Assembly (NCBI GenBank): GCA_015501075.1
Contig: JADNYJ010000081.1
Location: 1-64,000, forward strand
DNA: 64,000 nt
Source: Gymnopilus junonius
Lineage: Eukaryota; Basidiomycota; Agaricomycetes; Agaricales; Galerinaceae
Direction: 5' to 3'
Shown here: one piece after another, positions 11,322 through 24,474 of the stretch
Numbering within the stretch: the stretch's first letter is position 1
Layout of the letters: every line of letters begins with the position of its first letter
Made by a program: the position numbers and the translations under genes
The notes under the pieces: generated by a model
The model's input: only the letters and a program-made list of their open reading frames with translations
Told to the model about the DNA's origin: nothing
Database searches by the model: none

Positions 11322-11385
11322 GATTAGTGAGTTCTTTCTGAAACTTTTATGAAAGCCTTTGACTTACCAATACGTTCGTGTCCAG
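11322..11385. repeat. diverged direct repeat B, copy 1
   Basis: GATTAGTGAGTTCTTTCTG through ACCAATACGTTCGTGTCCAG. Copy 2 is at 14091-14153 (GATAGTGAGTTCTTCATG to ACTAATACGTCCGTGTTTCAG). Both look like a short GT-AG intron with the same ends, hinting at a shared ancestral gene structure. Confidence 0.5.
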
Positions 11386-14090
11386 TCATTCTACATGAAC
11401 TGGCTCAACCTTCTACACCATACGTTCCGTCCACTCTTGAACTTGAAATGTCGGCGCTCCGTCTTCTTCATTGAAGTGTATGTGGCTCACTGTTTCTTCC
11501 TTTCCCCTTGCCTTTACTTTCACGACGAATTACCTGATACTGACGTTGGTTTCTTATCTTTGTCTAGAGCGACCCCAGTCTTTTGCTCCCCACCAAATAT
11601 CTACTACCGACGACTCCTCTTCTTCGACTCCACCCCTTTTCCTACTTCAATCGACCTCCTACCTCAAGTACTGGTACAAAGCAGTCATCCAACCCTGTCA
11701 TATGCATCGCTAGCAGCAGCATTCCCTGCCACGTCGGTTCATCATCATTCAAATATTCAGCGCCGGACGAGTTAGTAGCCGCTATACTGGAATGGGAGGG
11801 CGACGCTGAAGCCCAGCAACTCAGCATATCACCACTTCCGCGCTCAAGGGATTAAGCTTACGGGTGTACAACCCCCCACTATATGGTGGCCGGATCATGA
11901 AAGGTCATTCCGACGTTTTGGACCTCTGTCCACGAGAAGTTGTCGGTATCCACGGTCTCATCATCTCATCGTCTACAGCCATATTCGAGCCTAGAGCGGA
12001 GGCGCGGATGTCGTTCACCACTCAATCTTGGAATATACCGTCGTTCCCGTGAACATGAACGCCTGTGGTTCCCGTACCCACGCCATCTGGCCCAGCTTCC
12101 AAGTCTCCTACTTCTCTCACTCCACCCACTTCAGCCTCCTTACTCTCTTCGACATTTCAAGCACTTCAAGCACTTCACCCATTCAGCCACTTCACCTGCT
12201 TGAGCTTCCGGCCTGCAACGCGCCGTTCAAACATCGAACATGTACGTACCAGTACGAGAGGATGAAGAGCGGAGTGATGGTCCATTCGCCAGACATTCAA
12301 GGACGTTCACTGCTTTGGAATTTGAGAGCTGCGAGCTGCGTGCTTCATTTGGATTGAGATATGTCGGATGACGTGGGCTGCTGTAGGCGTGCGGATCGCA
12401 CTTGATAGGGAAGAGGGCGAGGACGCGACGAGGGAAAGATTGAAGTAGATGTGCTTTACGGTTACCTTTGATCAGAGTTGGAGTGGGAGTGGAAGCCACC
12501 ACGGCCGTCTATCTTACTGCATCCTTCCTTCTCTCATTCACTGGGCTTCGGGTGGGTTGCTCTTGTCACGGTCCTGGGCGGCCTTCTGGGCTTGTGTAAG
12601 CTGAGATCTTCCATCCAACCAGGGCCTGGAGGTGTCACATCGACATCTATCGATTTCTCCGAATTCAAAGTCTAGGGCAGATGCGCGGATGCTGTGTTAT
12701 TGGGAACGCATGCGGTGCTCATGCTCGTCTTGTTCGCCCTCTGCTCCAGCTTCTCTCGCTTCAAGGGCTCCAGCTTCACAGCGGAGGGGTTGGTGGGGAT
12801 ACAATTCGGATTGGGACTGGGTCTGGATGTCGGCTGTTGAGAGCGGGAGTGGACGTGGACGTCGGCTAATATCTGGTATTCATGGGTCTCATCCATAACT
12901 GGACAACTCAGATGACTGCTTACGAGGACCCTCCGTACACGAGGAATCTCAATCTCAACCAGGCCGGCAGTAGAGATCTAAGAAGACTACTTCGAGGAAG
13001 TTGTGGGGGTTCATTCACAACTTCACGCTCCTCGCAACCTTCCCCGGCTCTCATTCCTATTTCCTCACGAGGGGTTGAACGCTACTGGTGCACAATGGGG
13101 TATCGAACATTGAGATCGTGTTCATGTTCATATCCAAGTATCGCCGCAGGTCTGATACCCAGGAACTCCTATTCCCCTCGCCTGAAGTTTTGTTCTGGGC
13201 CTCAATTCAACATTGACGTAGCCACTCTTCATGCGTCATCCACGATTGCCTTCCAGCCGAGCCACAGTCGTCCTCCACATTTCCCACTGCCAGTCTAACC
13301 TCCACTTTCTCTCCGTCCTCCACTTTATACCCTTCATTCGCCATGTTCTCCACATCCTCCTCCCCTACATGAAACCTCACCGTACCAGCACCGTCAATTG
13401 TCACCATGACCTAGCCTCACCGCCAGCCAACAATCTTGTTCCTCTAGTGCAAACATCTTCACGCCACCCGACACCCCATCATATTCATGCTGTCGTTGTG
13501 GGTCGCTATTGGTATCGGTATTGGTGGCATTGTGGGAACTGTTCTGTCGGCTTCATCTTCAACTTCGTGGGTGTGGTGTTAACATGGACGTGGACATGGG
13601 TTGACGTGAATGCGGATGTGGATGTGGATGGTGGACATGAGGGGGGCAGCGCTAGCCTGCGAGAGCTGAAATCTCGTTGTGGACAGCCGTGAGCTGGGCG
13701 ATCACCAGCACAGGTCAGCAAGGGATCTTCGATCGTTGCTGGCCTCACACCGCCTCCTCTACTGTTGGTGTAACTGTCACCATTATTGTCACCGTCACCC
13801 TCGCCATCACAACCTCCGACACCAGCAATGCAGCCGTCGCCGCCGCCAGCAGCAGCAGCTACAGCGCTGGCGGAGCTTCAATGTATGATCAAATGATCCA
13901 ACGAGTCCTCTCTACCACTGTGAACATCTGCTCCAAAAGTTCAGTTTGAATGCCTCCAAACATCCATCGTCCGACTTGAACCTCCAACTAGATCAAACTT
14001 CAGTCTTTACATCGAATGCGCAACTTTGGACTGGGCGTTTCGGCATGTGGATTCAAACTCTGCGCTTGGTGGTTACGGATAACAGTAATG

Positions 14091-14153
14091 ATAGTGAGTT
14101 CTTCATGAACTTGTATGAAATTACTTTACGTACTAATACGTCCGTGTTTCAGT
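14091..14153. repeat. diverged direct repeat B, copy 2
   Basis: Counterpart of 11322-11385, same orientation. It begins with GTGAGTTCTT and ends with CAG, like a fungal intron; the exon sequence before it is also weakly similar. Confidence 0.5.
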
Positions 14154-14254
14154 TCCTTCCTTAACGTTTCGCTTTTTAGTACATATTTCTAATATTTGTA
14201 GAACGACCAGGTCTTTCCTCTTAGTATCCTGAGAGCGTTAGCCCATAAAAGCGA

Positions 14255-14496
14255 GGGAGTGGTCATAGGTTGTGAGTCGGACATAGACAAGGGCATTCCA
14301 TGATTATATAATCATGATCCGGTCTTATCCCCTCCTTTGCGTCTTCCTCTAACGAACATCGTCTCTAGCTTGAATGGTTGATTCTGGCTACGTATTCTGT
14401 ATTTTTCCTCCTGGAAGAATCCTGAGTTCATCATGTCCTTGGATTTGGAGTTTGGATGGCTGCTCGCGTAATGTTTTGGACTGAGATCTGATTCTG
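14255..14496. repeat. diverged direct repeat A, copy 2
   Basis: Second copy of the block described at 10790-11066, in the same orientation about 3.4 kb downstream, with the same order of conserved words and several small gaps. Confidence 0.6.
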
Positions 14497-17339
14497 AAAT
14501 GGTATGTACGTAGTTTCGGAGAGCTCTTCATACTCTGGGTGCATGCATACTGAGGCTTGACTCGACAGTGCATCTTTTTATTTCCATGCTGCTTCAAGCG
14601 CTAGTCAATGTTTTGCCGGTCTGTGAGTCCGTCTGGAGTTTCGTACGTCCATACTGACCTTTCTCTCCAGGTATTCATATTCTGCAGATATTTGCTATCG
14701 AGCCTGATCCACCTCAGCGATTCGTTGAGTCTGGGTTCTCAGCAGTATCTCCAGGGCGGTTATGTCGATAGATCTTATCATCTCAAGCTCAACCACTGTG
14801 TAAGTTGTGTTCGCTTTTAGATTGTCCTGTCCTTTAAATGTGAAGCTAAATTTGCCACGATTTTTTATCATTTAGGACCTTATGAATCACAGTGGGAACG
14901 TTTTAGAATTGAAGTTGGAATGATTGGTTGTCGACTGGCTGTCATATGAATTAATGATAAGGGACTGTCGAAAGGCTACAAGATTGATGTTGCTGCGGTG
15001 TCTCCATAAGTCATATCCTGTCATATTCATTCTTCTTCGGTTGTTGATTTTTTACAGTATTTGCTTTGGTTTGTCCTTGAAACTTTTGAACTGACGTCAT
15101 CGCAGCTTATTCCCAGACCGTCAATTGCGGTTTCTTTCGTATGGCTTTGGACCTTCTTTACAGGATAGTCTCCTTTCTCGGGTTGGAACTGCACTAATAT
15201 CACCAGGTGGTATATTTTGTATTACAACATCGCAGGTTAATGATATTATTTTGTTCAGGTTTCAGCCGAACCATATTGCCATGACCTTGAACGTCGCTTG
15301 TCCACCCAGAACATGGGGAACTATCTTCTTGATGATCGGAGACACATCCCAAACTCGACTTCATAGAAAGACTGGCGACTGTACGTGAACGTGCTTGACG
15401 TATCTTGGAAGTTATAGAAAAGGAGTCAACACGCTGCTGCCGGAATTTGACACGTCCCGAGTGCTTACAATCGCAAAAACTAGTGGACTACCAAGCACTC
15501 AGAACTATTACACAGTACGTCTTCGACTATTTCAAGGGTCTGTTACTCTAATCATGTTATATGTAACCGATGTTCATTATTTTCCGGCTTCTCACGCAAG
15601 ACAATAAACTCATATCCTGGCTTCGTAATACATGTTCCATTGAGCGGTACGACGTTTGTTCCATTGAACCCTTCTGGTCTTACACTGACATAACTTAGAT
15701 CTCAGCTGTTGTTTCTCGTCCCGCCCACCTCGCATCTAATATTGAATAGACATCGATTCCCAACTAACCCGGATGCCAAGATCATCCGTGCCACATGCCT
15801 GATGCTCCAACGCCTCGATATCGTGACTCCGTTTGCACCTATGCGGGAGTAGGAGTATGGCGAGTGTGAGGGAGAAGTACAGTATTTGGATTGAAGAGTA
15901 TGGCATATATTCTCAAGTTCACATTTTATCTGCTAGGTAGCCCATGGCATCTTCGATTCTTCGACTGAGTATGATGGAGTGACCCGAAATTTACCAGCAT
16001 GTAATGTCATAAAAAACGTGCCTCCTGGTATCGCAGCCGTAACATCAGCTGCCCATTGTGATGTCTTCCGAATCAATGTTCGTGACTCTTTGACCCTTCA
16101 AGTAACTCTTGTGCAGTCCTGTAGGGCATCGAATACTAGCTGCCTCCTAATATAGGTCTACATAATATCCGGCTGATTGTCTGGTTCGATTTTTCGAAAT
16201 TGGACTTCGATTGGCGCTTCTCGTCCTCCCATGTAGACTCATTCGGATCGAACTCCGTATTGTCGCTTCGCTCTTTCCGCCCCTCTCTACGTCATTTTTA
16301 CCTTCATATAAGGTTTTACTTTACTTGATTTCCGTAACTCTTTCTCTGACTCCAAGTCGACATGGGTTTTGTATCGCCCCTCAATCTGGAATCACAGTCT
16401 TACTTCAACCTGTCTTCTCGAGTCTATAGGCCAATGACTTTAGAATAGACACATGTTTCCTTCAACGTTATCGTAAATTCGAGTTCACACACTGTCTAAT
16501 TTTCAAGCCTCATGCCGCCTCGTGGTAAAGAGTCTTCGGAGGGTTTGATAACTATCGCACTTGACTTTTTCGAGGTTGGAACACAGGTATATTTTTCAAC
16601 ATGGATAGCTTAGCAAGAGATAAAGCTACGTGTTTGATAGGCTGCCGAAATGAAATTGTGGCAGTTGATCACCTTTTCATCCGAGTAATGGCGAATCTAG
16701 CAAAGTTGTCTCTTTCTTTTGCATTTTATGTGTATGATCTTGTGGCTGGAACATCCATTTGGTTAGCACTATATCATTGGCATGAGTAGAAGTGCGGCAG
16801 CTCGTGAAGATCAAGGTTTTGAGACACCCCATGCACTTCTGATCTTATCTACAAAGGTGACAACGTCGACGTAATTAGCTCTTCAGCCCAACATGACCAT
16901 TGCGCGAAGAGTAGGCCATTTTTTCATATTAGTGGAAGGTGTATTATGTTTTCTGTAAATAGAAGGTTCAAGGCATGAACATACGTTCTGGAGCTACATA
17001 TGGAAAGTTTGTAAACAAATCTTCAAGAAGATTCACGTACGACCGATTTCTACCCTGAAAAATCTTATTTTTTCACGTAAGTGAGAGACATCGAGGCAGT
17101 TTCAACTTGAATTGCATGTGGTTAATTGGCTCTGAACGGAGAAAGCCCACCCTTCGCCCAGGACTTGTGACATAGCTCCAATTCCATCCATCCAATTTAC
17201 GGTATTGGCAAACCGGCTGATCGTCTCACCTCAAGGAGCATAAAGCGTCCTCTTTGACAGTGACGCTCTCCAATCCCCCGCCTCGTTCTTCCTCAAGATT
17301 TATTTTCTATACACCACCGACCTTTATACTACACACTGC

Positions 17340-18858
17340 ATGACTTCCGGTACGCTGACATAACTTTCGCAATATTACTCATTCAATTAACGCATCCCAT
17401 TTCTTCGTCAGCTATGATTAATGCCCTGCGCGAGCCCAACATCCTCATTGCTGTATTTTTGACGATATGCTGCGAAACGATTCCGATTCCGATTCTAGCT
17501 ACGGATCCTCATATTCGTCTCCTTCACGTGTGCCAAGTCTGGCGTGATGCTATGCTCTCTCTTCCATGCCTCTGGGACAGTTATAGTTTCTCTGCATGTT
17601 TTCTCCACCAGCCGCGCCTGCAGATCGATGTTTTACACTACATCATTGGCTGGAGTGGCTCAAATGCACTTACATTCTTATTTCCCAACACCATCGGCAT
17701 TGAAGACCATATGACCTTGAAGGATAATCTGTTCAGTGGTGGTCGAATCAGTATCATCGCTGACATTGTCAGCCCCTACATCGACCGTATCAAATTTATT
17801 CGATGCCTTCTCAATGGCAATGAAAACCGAAAATTCCTCCTCGGGATACAGAAGGGCGCCTTCTCATCATTGAAGGGTTTGATATTGCATTCATTAATAC
17901 CCTCACTCACCCTTACTCGGCCTTCACGTCTCGGGATGTCTCCAACTTTCAGACGTTTGCATCCCTTCCACGACTTAGGAATGTTACCTGTCGGATCTTC
18001 AATGGTATAAGCCCACTCGAACTCAACTTACCATATTCGAATTTGACATCATTAGACCTGGATACCTCCCCAATTTCTCCGGCGTCTTTTTCCGCATCAT
18101 GGATTTGTCACGCGGTTCTCTCATTGACGCCCATTTCTACGTCGACTTCTATATTGATCTTATCGACTCCTTATTCGGACGCACTCACTACCGCTACACC
18201 GCACCAGTTGTCATGTCCTCCCTTTCTACTCTTCATCTCCTTCTCATCAATTCGAGTGCCGATCCCGATTTCATCCTCTACTTCCGCTTTCCTCTCATCC
18301 AAGATCTTTGCGTCGAAGGTGCAGAGAAAGTCCTGCCGTTCAAATGGAAACACAAGCCATTATTTAGAATTACTAACATCTTCTGCGGGTTTACTGAAAA
18401 AGCTGCGTCTATCAAGCTTTTCTGTGGATAACTCCCCTGCGTCCTTCCATGGACATGGATTGTTCTGTCTCTCAGCTCCTTCCGACGATATCGAGCCATT
18501 GTTCAGTGTAATGCCTAGGCTCACAGAGCTTCATCTTTCGATTGGGATTGGCATCCATGCAATTACTTTCGATAAAATCGCCAGAGGCGAGCTCCTTCCT
18601 AGATTGACGACCGTGGACCTGACTGCCAATATGGATCCCTTTCCGGTACTTGATATGGCCAGAACGCGCAATGCCTTGGCTCACTCCTTGGCGCTACCTC
18701 CTATCAAACATCTGTCCTTGACTTTACCGTCAACAACTTTGGATAGAGAGCAATCTTCCGAGAAGGAGAGGAATTCGTTAGCTTCTGTCGAAGAATGCGA
18801 GTTGCTGTACCTCCCATCCTGCAACATTTGTGGCGAGGATTCATACACGCATTATTAG
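17340..18858 (+). CDS. F-box-like/LRR-type protein, frame broken
   Basis: ATG at 17340 gives MTSA after a 62-nt intron (17350-17411), continuing INALREPNILIAVFL. The degenerate F-box core is the Agaricomycete form: HIRLLHVCQVWRDAMLSLPCLWDS. Downstream sequence is LRR-like (LPRLRNVTCRIFNG, LPYSNLTSLDLDTS, MPRLTELHLSIGIG, LPPIKHLSLTLPS) and the frame ends at 18858. The frame shifts near 18087-18091, where a run of five T needs six to join SPASF to FRIMDLSRG. It shifts back near 18370 (KHKPLF/LLTSSAGLLKKLRL). F-box proteins of this expanded family are thought to recruit substrates to SCF ubiquitin ligases; the substrate is unknown. It is either a pseudogene or a gene with sequence errors. Confidence 0.65.
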
Positions 18859-20882
18859 CTAGTTCTTCACATTTGCTCCATATAGGCTTTTCTTGATACA
18901 TTTCACTGTGCACATGCATCTTCTTTCTCTCGTCCTTCTTTACTAGATTCCGCTGACTAGAACATTTTACATAGCCATAGATATTTGTCGAAGTATACAC
19001 ATTCTAAATAAGTTCATCATTTTTCAATAGGACGTTGATATATTGGCCAAGATCAATACAATATATCACTATTTCCTAGATCCTTCCTTATGTTCGATTT
19101 TTCAGCTGGGACCCGCACGTACCTATGACGCAATTTTGAGCGACCTTACCACATCCAAAAATTTGGCCAGTTTGAACACACACTCAGCGAGCATTGGCTA
19201 TGTGGATTAACGATAACGAGCATGAAGTCGTTAGGGGATACACAGACATATGAAAACGCTGTTCCGATTTAAGGCAGCCGCTGTCGTGCTTTACAGTAAC
19301 AAGGACCTGATTCCGCCAGTGAATTACCAGATCGTAGGATACAATTTTAATGTAAAAACGAGGACTGGCTCAGTAAAACTTTGGGACGAGACAGATAGAC
19401 AATGGCGGAGTGTCTGAGATGGTCATCGTGACTGCGTGCCATATAGAACGAATTGAACACAGGAATGGCTACCTACATGTAAGGTCGTAGACCGTCTTCT
19501 TCCAATATCCCACTGTACAGAGGGAAGATTTCAACAGATACATATAAAGGGAGGTCAAGACAAACTCGAATTTTATTCATCTCTCTGTTACGCACATCGG
19601 ACATAAAAGAGATGAATTTCATTCTTTACTTAGGCACACCGGCACCAGAACGATCCTGAGCATGATCAAGACGCCAATAAAGCCAATTGTAGCTACGACT
19701 CGCACTCACAAAACCCAGCAGTCGAGACACAAGCAAGTGATAACGCTAGTTAAGACATTCTGAGCAGTTGGCTGGATTGCATGGAAACGCTCTACGACAC
19801 CAGTGGTATGCGTAAAACCCCACGACACCAGCAGCGGCATCTTTCGCTTGAGTCTTCAGAGGTTTTGTTCTCCCAGATGAGAGGATCCCCCAGTTGCGAG
19901 ATCCTGGTCGTAATTGATGTTGGGCGGAAGCGACCGCATATTACCAGCTGGAGCAGAGTGGGGATCTTTGAAGAATTCAAAAGAAAAGAGAGGTTTGAAT
20001 CAAAGGTGGCGAGAGCCTGGAGAAGAAAGGTGTTCATGACCTTTCCTCGTCATTCATCCGCATCCTCACCCGCGCCACCTACAACCCGAGAAGCAGAACT
20101 ACCCGCAACGTTAACGCTACTGCCGCTGCTAAGTTCGCCCTCTCATTATTTTCCAACCCAGATATGAATCTGCTCTGCGACTGCGACTGCGACCGCTCCT
20201 CCAACCAGTGCCAATCAGGAATGGAGGGGTTCCAACGTTCACGCTTCATTACAGGGTGTCAGCGTCTTTAAACACCCATGGCCTGGCCTCGATCATGCTT
20301 CGGTATGAACACAATGCCCACGCGAACCACACGTACACCCAAGCTACCTTAGGCGGTCATGCATCCCTATGCTCGCAACACTAACACTAACAGCATCGGT
20401 CAAGTCCATCCTCCTCCTGATCTGCAATGAAACAGCCATTCCATCCCAGAAACATGACCTCGTCTTCCAATGCTCATCCACATCCGCATCTTCATTATCA
20501 TCCCCTTCATCTCCTTCAGCGTCGCCGCCAAAAATCACCTCCAAACCCAACATAGCCGCCCCAAACCGCCACCCGTGATATCCTTCCAAACTGAACCACC
20601 TAGATGTTCATTTCCATCTGCGCCTCTGATGATTGCTAACTCTTCTCTTCGCAGTCGACATTGACTGAATGACAAAGTTGGCTGACATGATGGAGCCAAG
20701 GTCGAAAGGGACATCGTCGAAAACCAGCCCTTTGTTCATAAGATATCTGAAGAGGGTGAAAATCGAGGTCGGAGGCGGGGCAGGGATCTCTCGCTCACGG
20801 GAGTCTAGAGTGGAGAAATCAAGGGATACCAGGACCAAATCCAGCAGCAGCACAACGAGCGGGTGTTACGCTTATGCTGGAA
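18859..20882. other. intergenic / left flank of the MULE
   Basis: No gene could be assembled. A hydrophobic minus-strand stretch near 19.65-19.72 kb (IGFIGVLIMLRIVLVPVC) and acidic or low-complexity frames at 20.34-20.85 kb could be remains of the same minus-strand membrane-protein gene whose other part lies right of the transposon (24.5-25.9 kb). The link is inference from position only. Confidence 0.3.
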
Positions 20883-20889
20883 TCCAATA
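20883..20889. repeat. target-site duplication, left copy (TCCAATA)
   Basis: TCCAATA directly abuts the left terminus of the MULE and recurs at 24506-24512 directly after the right terminus. Seven bases match exactly, against the 8-11 bases usual for Mutator-like elements. Confidence 0.65.
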
Positions 20890-20921
20890 AGCTGGCCCAG
20901 CTCTCCCCCCGTCTCACATTT
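20890..20921 (+). repeat. MULE terminal inverted repeat, left
   Basis: 32 bases ending GTCTCACATTT; inverted partner at 24475-24505. Its outer 20 bases are identical to the right end of the 754-bp element (26726-26745, inverted). Confidence 0.85.
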
Positions 20922-21016
20922 CCTTAAAGGGTAATTATTACAAATCATGTACACGTGACCTTGTTGGTTGTTGAAACACAGAGTACCAGTTTAAAAAAGG
21001 AAATCTATACGACAAC

Positions 21017-24000
21017 ATGGACGAAAACTCCCGCCAATCAAATGTAGTAAACCAGGCTGTAAAAGGTTTGCAAGTGGGAAATTCAAACGTTGTGATCCAT
21101 GCAGAGTCCGTCAAGCTGGCTTGGTCCAAAAGGGTCGCATGAAGGAAAAGACGACGCAGACGGCAACCACGACAGACGCGACGAAAGGAGAAACGCGCTC
21201 GGGAGGAGAGCTCTGTGGAGGAGGAAAGACCTACTCGACGAGCATGACTGATAACTCTTGCTCTGCTCCAGAAAACCCTTATACCATCTCCGACGATGAT
21301 GACGACAACGAAGGCAGAATGCCTTTTTAACCCTTGATACGAAGGTGACTTGTGGTTTCATGGCCTAGGAAATAAACTGACACTTGCTTTCAGGTCGCAG
21401 AGGACTATATTGATGCAGAGACCTGTTTCATGCCTTACGTGCTCAGTATAAAGCAAGCGCTCACGTCGACTTCCATGGAACCTACCCAATTGAGGAAGAT
21501 GATCTTATTACACCAAAAGAGCGCACACATATGCTTGCCGAGGAGCTGTGGAAGGTCACTGGCTACAGATTTACGTTAGTGATTACATCTGAGCATCATG
21601 TAAAGAAGACTAACCAATTTGGAAGTGTACATGATAATCGTCCCTTGAATGGAGGTCACACTACGCGGTTTTGGTGTAGCCAAGACGAAGCCCGGAAAAA
21701 AGCACCCAAACCATCAGAGCAACCCAATGCAAAACACCGCGACCATGTTGGAATGAAGCGGTATCCCTGTCGAAGTGCATTGTTAGTCAAGTACAAAAGA
21801 AATAAGAAGGGCGGGCAAGACATCTTCATCCGGCTTCAACATCATGTCAGCCATGTGTTGTACAGTGATGTCCGAATGCCTCCCGAGGCACTTCAGATCA
21901 TCCAGGAACAGGCAGAATGGTCGACACCTAGTGCAATGGCTGCGAAGATTCAGGTGACATATCCCCATGTTACGACAAACCAGATACATGCGGCGTGGAG
22001 GGAGCTTAGCGAGACTTTCTGGCGACGTGAGGATGCCCAGTTGCCCTCCGCTAAGACACTCCTGGCCGAATTCAGTGACGACGTAGATATCTTTGAGCCT
22101 GTTGGGGTCCCAGAGGGTGTTGAGATGCTGGCATGGGGAATGAAGCGGATAGCAGAGCCTTTGAGAGGGAAGGTGGTTGAGATTGGAATCGACGCAACTT
22201 GTGAGCAGTACCTGCCTATTCATGAGTCAGCACTAATTCACGATGCAGACAACACAAACTCAAAACACCTGGAGCTCTACAGTATAATGGGCGAGCACGA
22301 CAATGCTGGCTTTCCTTTGACATACTGCCTTTTATCTACAGCCACCGCAATCAATGCTGGAAAGCGGAAGAAGGCAATTGCAGCCTGGTCACGATGTCTT
22401 CGTGATAAATATGGTGTCAACCCCGTCTTCATCCATAGTGACAAGGACATGGGAGAAATTGGCGGTGTACAGGGCGTGTGGGAGGCAAAGATTAACCTTT
22501 GTTGGTGGCATCTCCGACGTGCTGTACGAACCCGCCTAGCAAAAGCAAAGTTAGCAACAACACCATACAATGTCAATCGAGCAGTGGCAGAATTTACCTT
22601 CATCAAACATGACTTTATCCCACCCGGGACGGGAGTGGACGTAGACGACTATGAAGGGGGCATACCAGATAGTGAACTACCACCCGTTGTCAATGACGAA
22701 GCACCGGCTGCCCAATCAGCCGCACCCCTCACGGCTCCGACTGCTGCCTCTCCACCATCTCCTGCAGCTCCAATTCCCACAGCGCAGCCGTCTGGCCCAG
22801 CACCTTCCAACGGACCATCTCAGCATCAACCTCTGCCACCACTTGCTGATGTTACAAACTTCCTTCGGATAAAATTACCACTTCCACACATTGCTTCAGC
22901 AATAGGTCGTGTCATTCAAGGCCAAGGCTTTAGGCTTTCGATCCCTGCAGCACACCTCCCGACAATTGAGGAGCAGGAGGAGGGGGTGGAGTTGAGTAGA
23001 TCTGCAGATAACGAAAGAGAGGCGAGCATTAACAGTGAGGACGACGATGAAAGACAGGGACGACGTACCTTCTGCGCTCCTCTCTATCGCAATGCCATCA
23101 TTAACATGATGGAGCGGCACTATTGCGCCCATCCTTTGATCCCTGGATGCGGCCCTCCAAATCCTAAACTGATCAAAAGATGGGCAGTTCAGCGTATGTA
23201 CGACTTCTGCGAGAGGCACGGGCTACCCGAGGTGTGGGTTTACCTTTGGGAAAATTGGTACCGTGCAGGTCGCTGGGAGCTTTGGGCTCGATGCGCCCAC
23301 AAACTGATACCACGCTTAAAAACCACAATGATCCTGGAGAGCCAGTAAGTCAATATTTTATATCAAGGATATTAGGAAGCTTACCACGTCTGCAGCTGGC
23401 GACACATCAAACATGACTTCCTCCACCATTTCCACATGCCACGATGTGATATGCTGGTTTGGATCTTGGTCACAAAGCTGGCGCCAACCTATTACCGAAA
23501 GCTTGATCTCTTATTGACGGAGCGGGCGCGTTATCGCGAGTTGTCGAGCTGGCGGAAAGGGTTCAAGAAAGCCTGGAAAAAAGTAGAGGGGACCCCAATT
23601 ACAATGCCAATCAATGTTGCATATCAACCGAAAGTGGAGGAATGGGTGTGCACCTGTCCAGCCTTCGCGATCAGTCGCTTCCTGATCTGCAAGCACCTTG
23701 TTCAGCGGATGCGTAAGGTTCCTCCTGTCTTCTTCCTTGAGGCCGAACGCTTTCGTGAACCACCCTTCTGGAGGCATAAAACCTTGAGGCCGTTGGAAGA
23801 GTATCGCAGTGACTCAGCGGCGGTTGCTATGCAGTCTGTCAAGGGAAGGGATGAGGATCCTGATTTGGGTGGTGAAGAGGATGATGAGAATGAGGGAGGT
23901 TCCGCCGATGAAGAGGACGATGACGAGGAAGCAGGGACTTACCAACATGATGGCCAGACATTCGAAGAGGCGTTGATGGACGAGATCAAGCTCATCGAGG

Positions 24001-24221
24001 AATTCACGGCCGGCCTTAAACACCAAGCCCAATTCCGAGATGGGCGGCTGCTCAATACTCTCCAACGGGAGGGCGCAGGATTTCTGCGGTTTGCGAAGGC
24101 GTGTATGGAGAAGGAAAGGAGGTTGAACTCGACGAGGAGTCCAACCGTCTCGACGTGGGAGAAGTCAACAAGCAGTGCAATGTTTTACCGCGCAAGACCC
24201 ACTGTTGATCGAAGCACATGA
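21017..24221 (+). CDS. MULE transposase with SWIM zinc finger
   Basis: Transposase of the Mutator-like element. Near the N-terminus (21028-21130) a cysteine motif KCSKPGCKRF...KRCDPCR suggests a small zinc-binding DNA-recognition module; it is one base out of phase with the ATG at 21017 (A-run 21024-21027). After an uncertain first intron, the main exon holds the DDE catalytic domain: EIGIDATCEQ (first D), GEHDNAGFPLTYCLL, FIHSDKDMGEI (second D), then NLCWWHLRRAVRTRL. A Pro/Ala-rich, probably disordered insert follows (about 22690-22850). A 51-nt intron (23345-23395) joins ESQ/H to WRHIKHDFLHHFHMP in frame. The SWIM finger is CTCPAFAISRFLICKHLV, then an acidic tail ends at 24221. The only breaks are in the first exon (possible one-base losses at 21024-21027 and at the T-run near 21325), so the element may be, or recently was, autonomous. 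Confidence 0.85.
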
Positions 24222-24474
24222 GGTTTGCCCGTTTTGACAAGTCGTTCCCATCTAATCGGCGATTACACGTTCAACATGTCATTGTTCTCCTCGGACATCG
24301 CGGTGTTCACGGACCACGGTTGTACTTAGCTTAGACAGTGACGAAAATTATATATTGGATCACTATAGTTGATGTAGGTCCTGCTAGATAAATGTACAAA
24401 AACTTCGTTCTATACCGCCTACACATCACTTGAAGACGTTCCGGCCCAAATGGGCCCGAGAACCGTGTGAACTA

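Larger units (their letters stand above)
9857..17339. other. 7.5-kb gene-poor region with diverged repeats and low-complexity frames
   Basis: No gene can be reconstructed with confidence. Between about 11.5 and 13.9 kb the plus strand has Ser/Thr/Pro-rich frames that change phase repeatedly, and a short hydrophobic Gly/Ile stretch near 13.49-13.55 kb (VAIGIGIGGIVGTV) that could be a membrane segment. This could be a decayed Ser/Thr-rich membrane protein gene. Two pairs of diverged direct repeats are annotated separately. From 14.6 to 17.3 kb only short frames with stop codons are seen. Confidence 0.4.
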
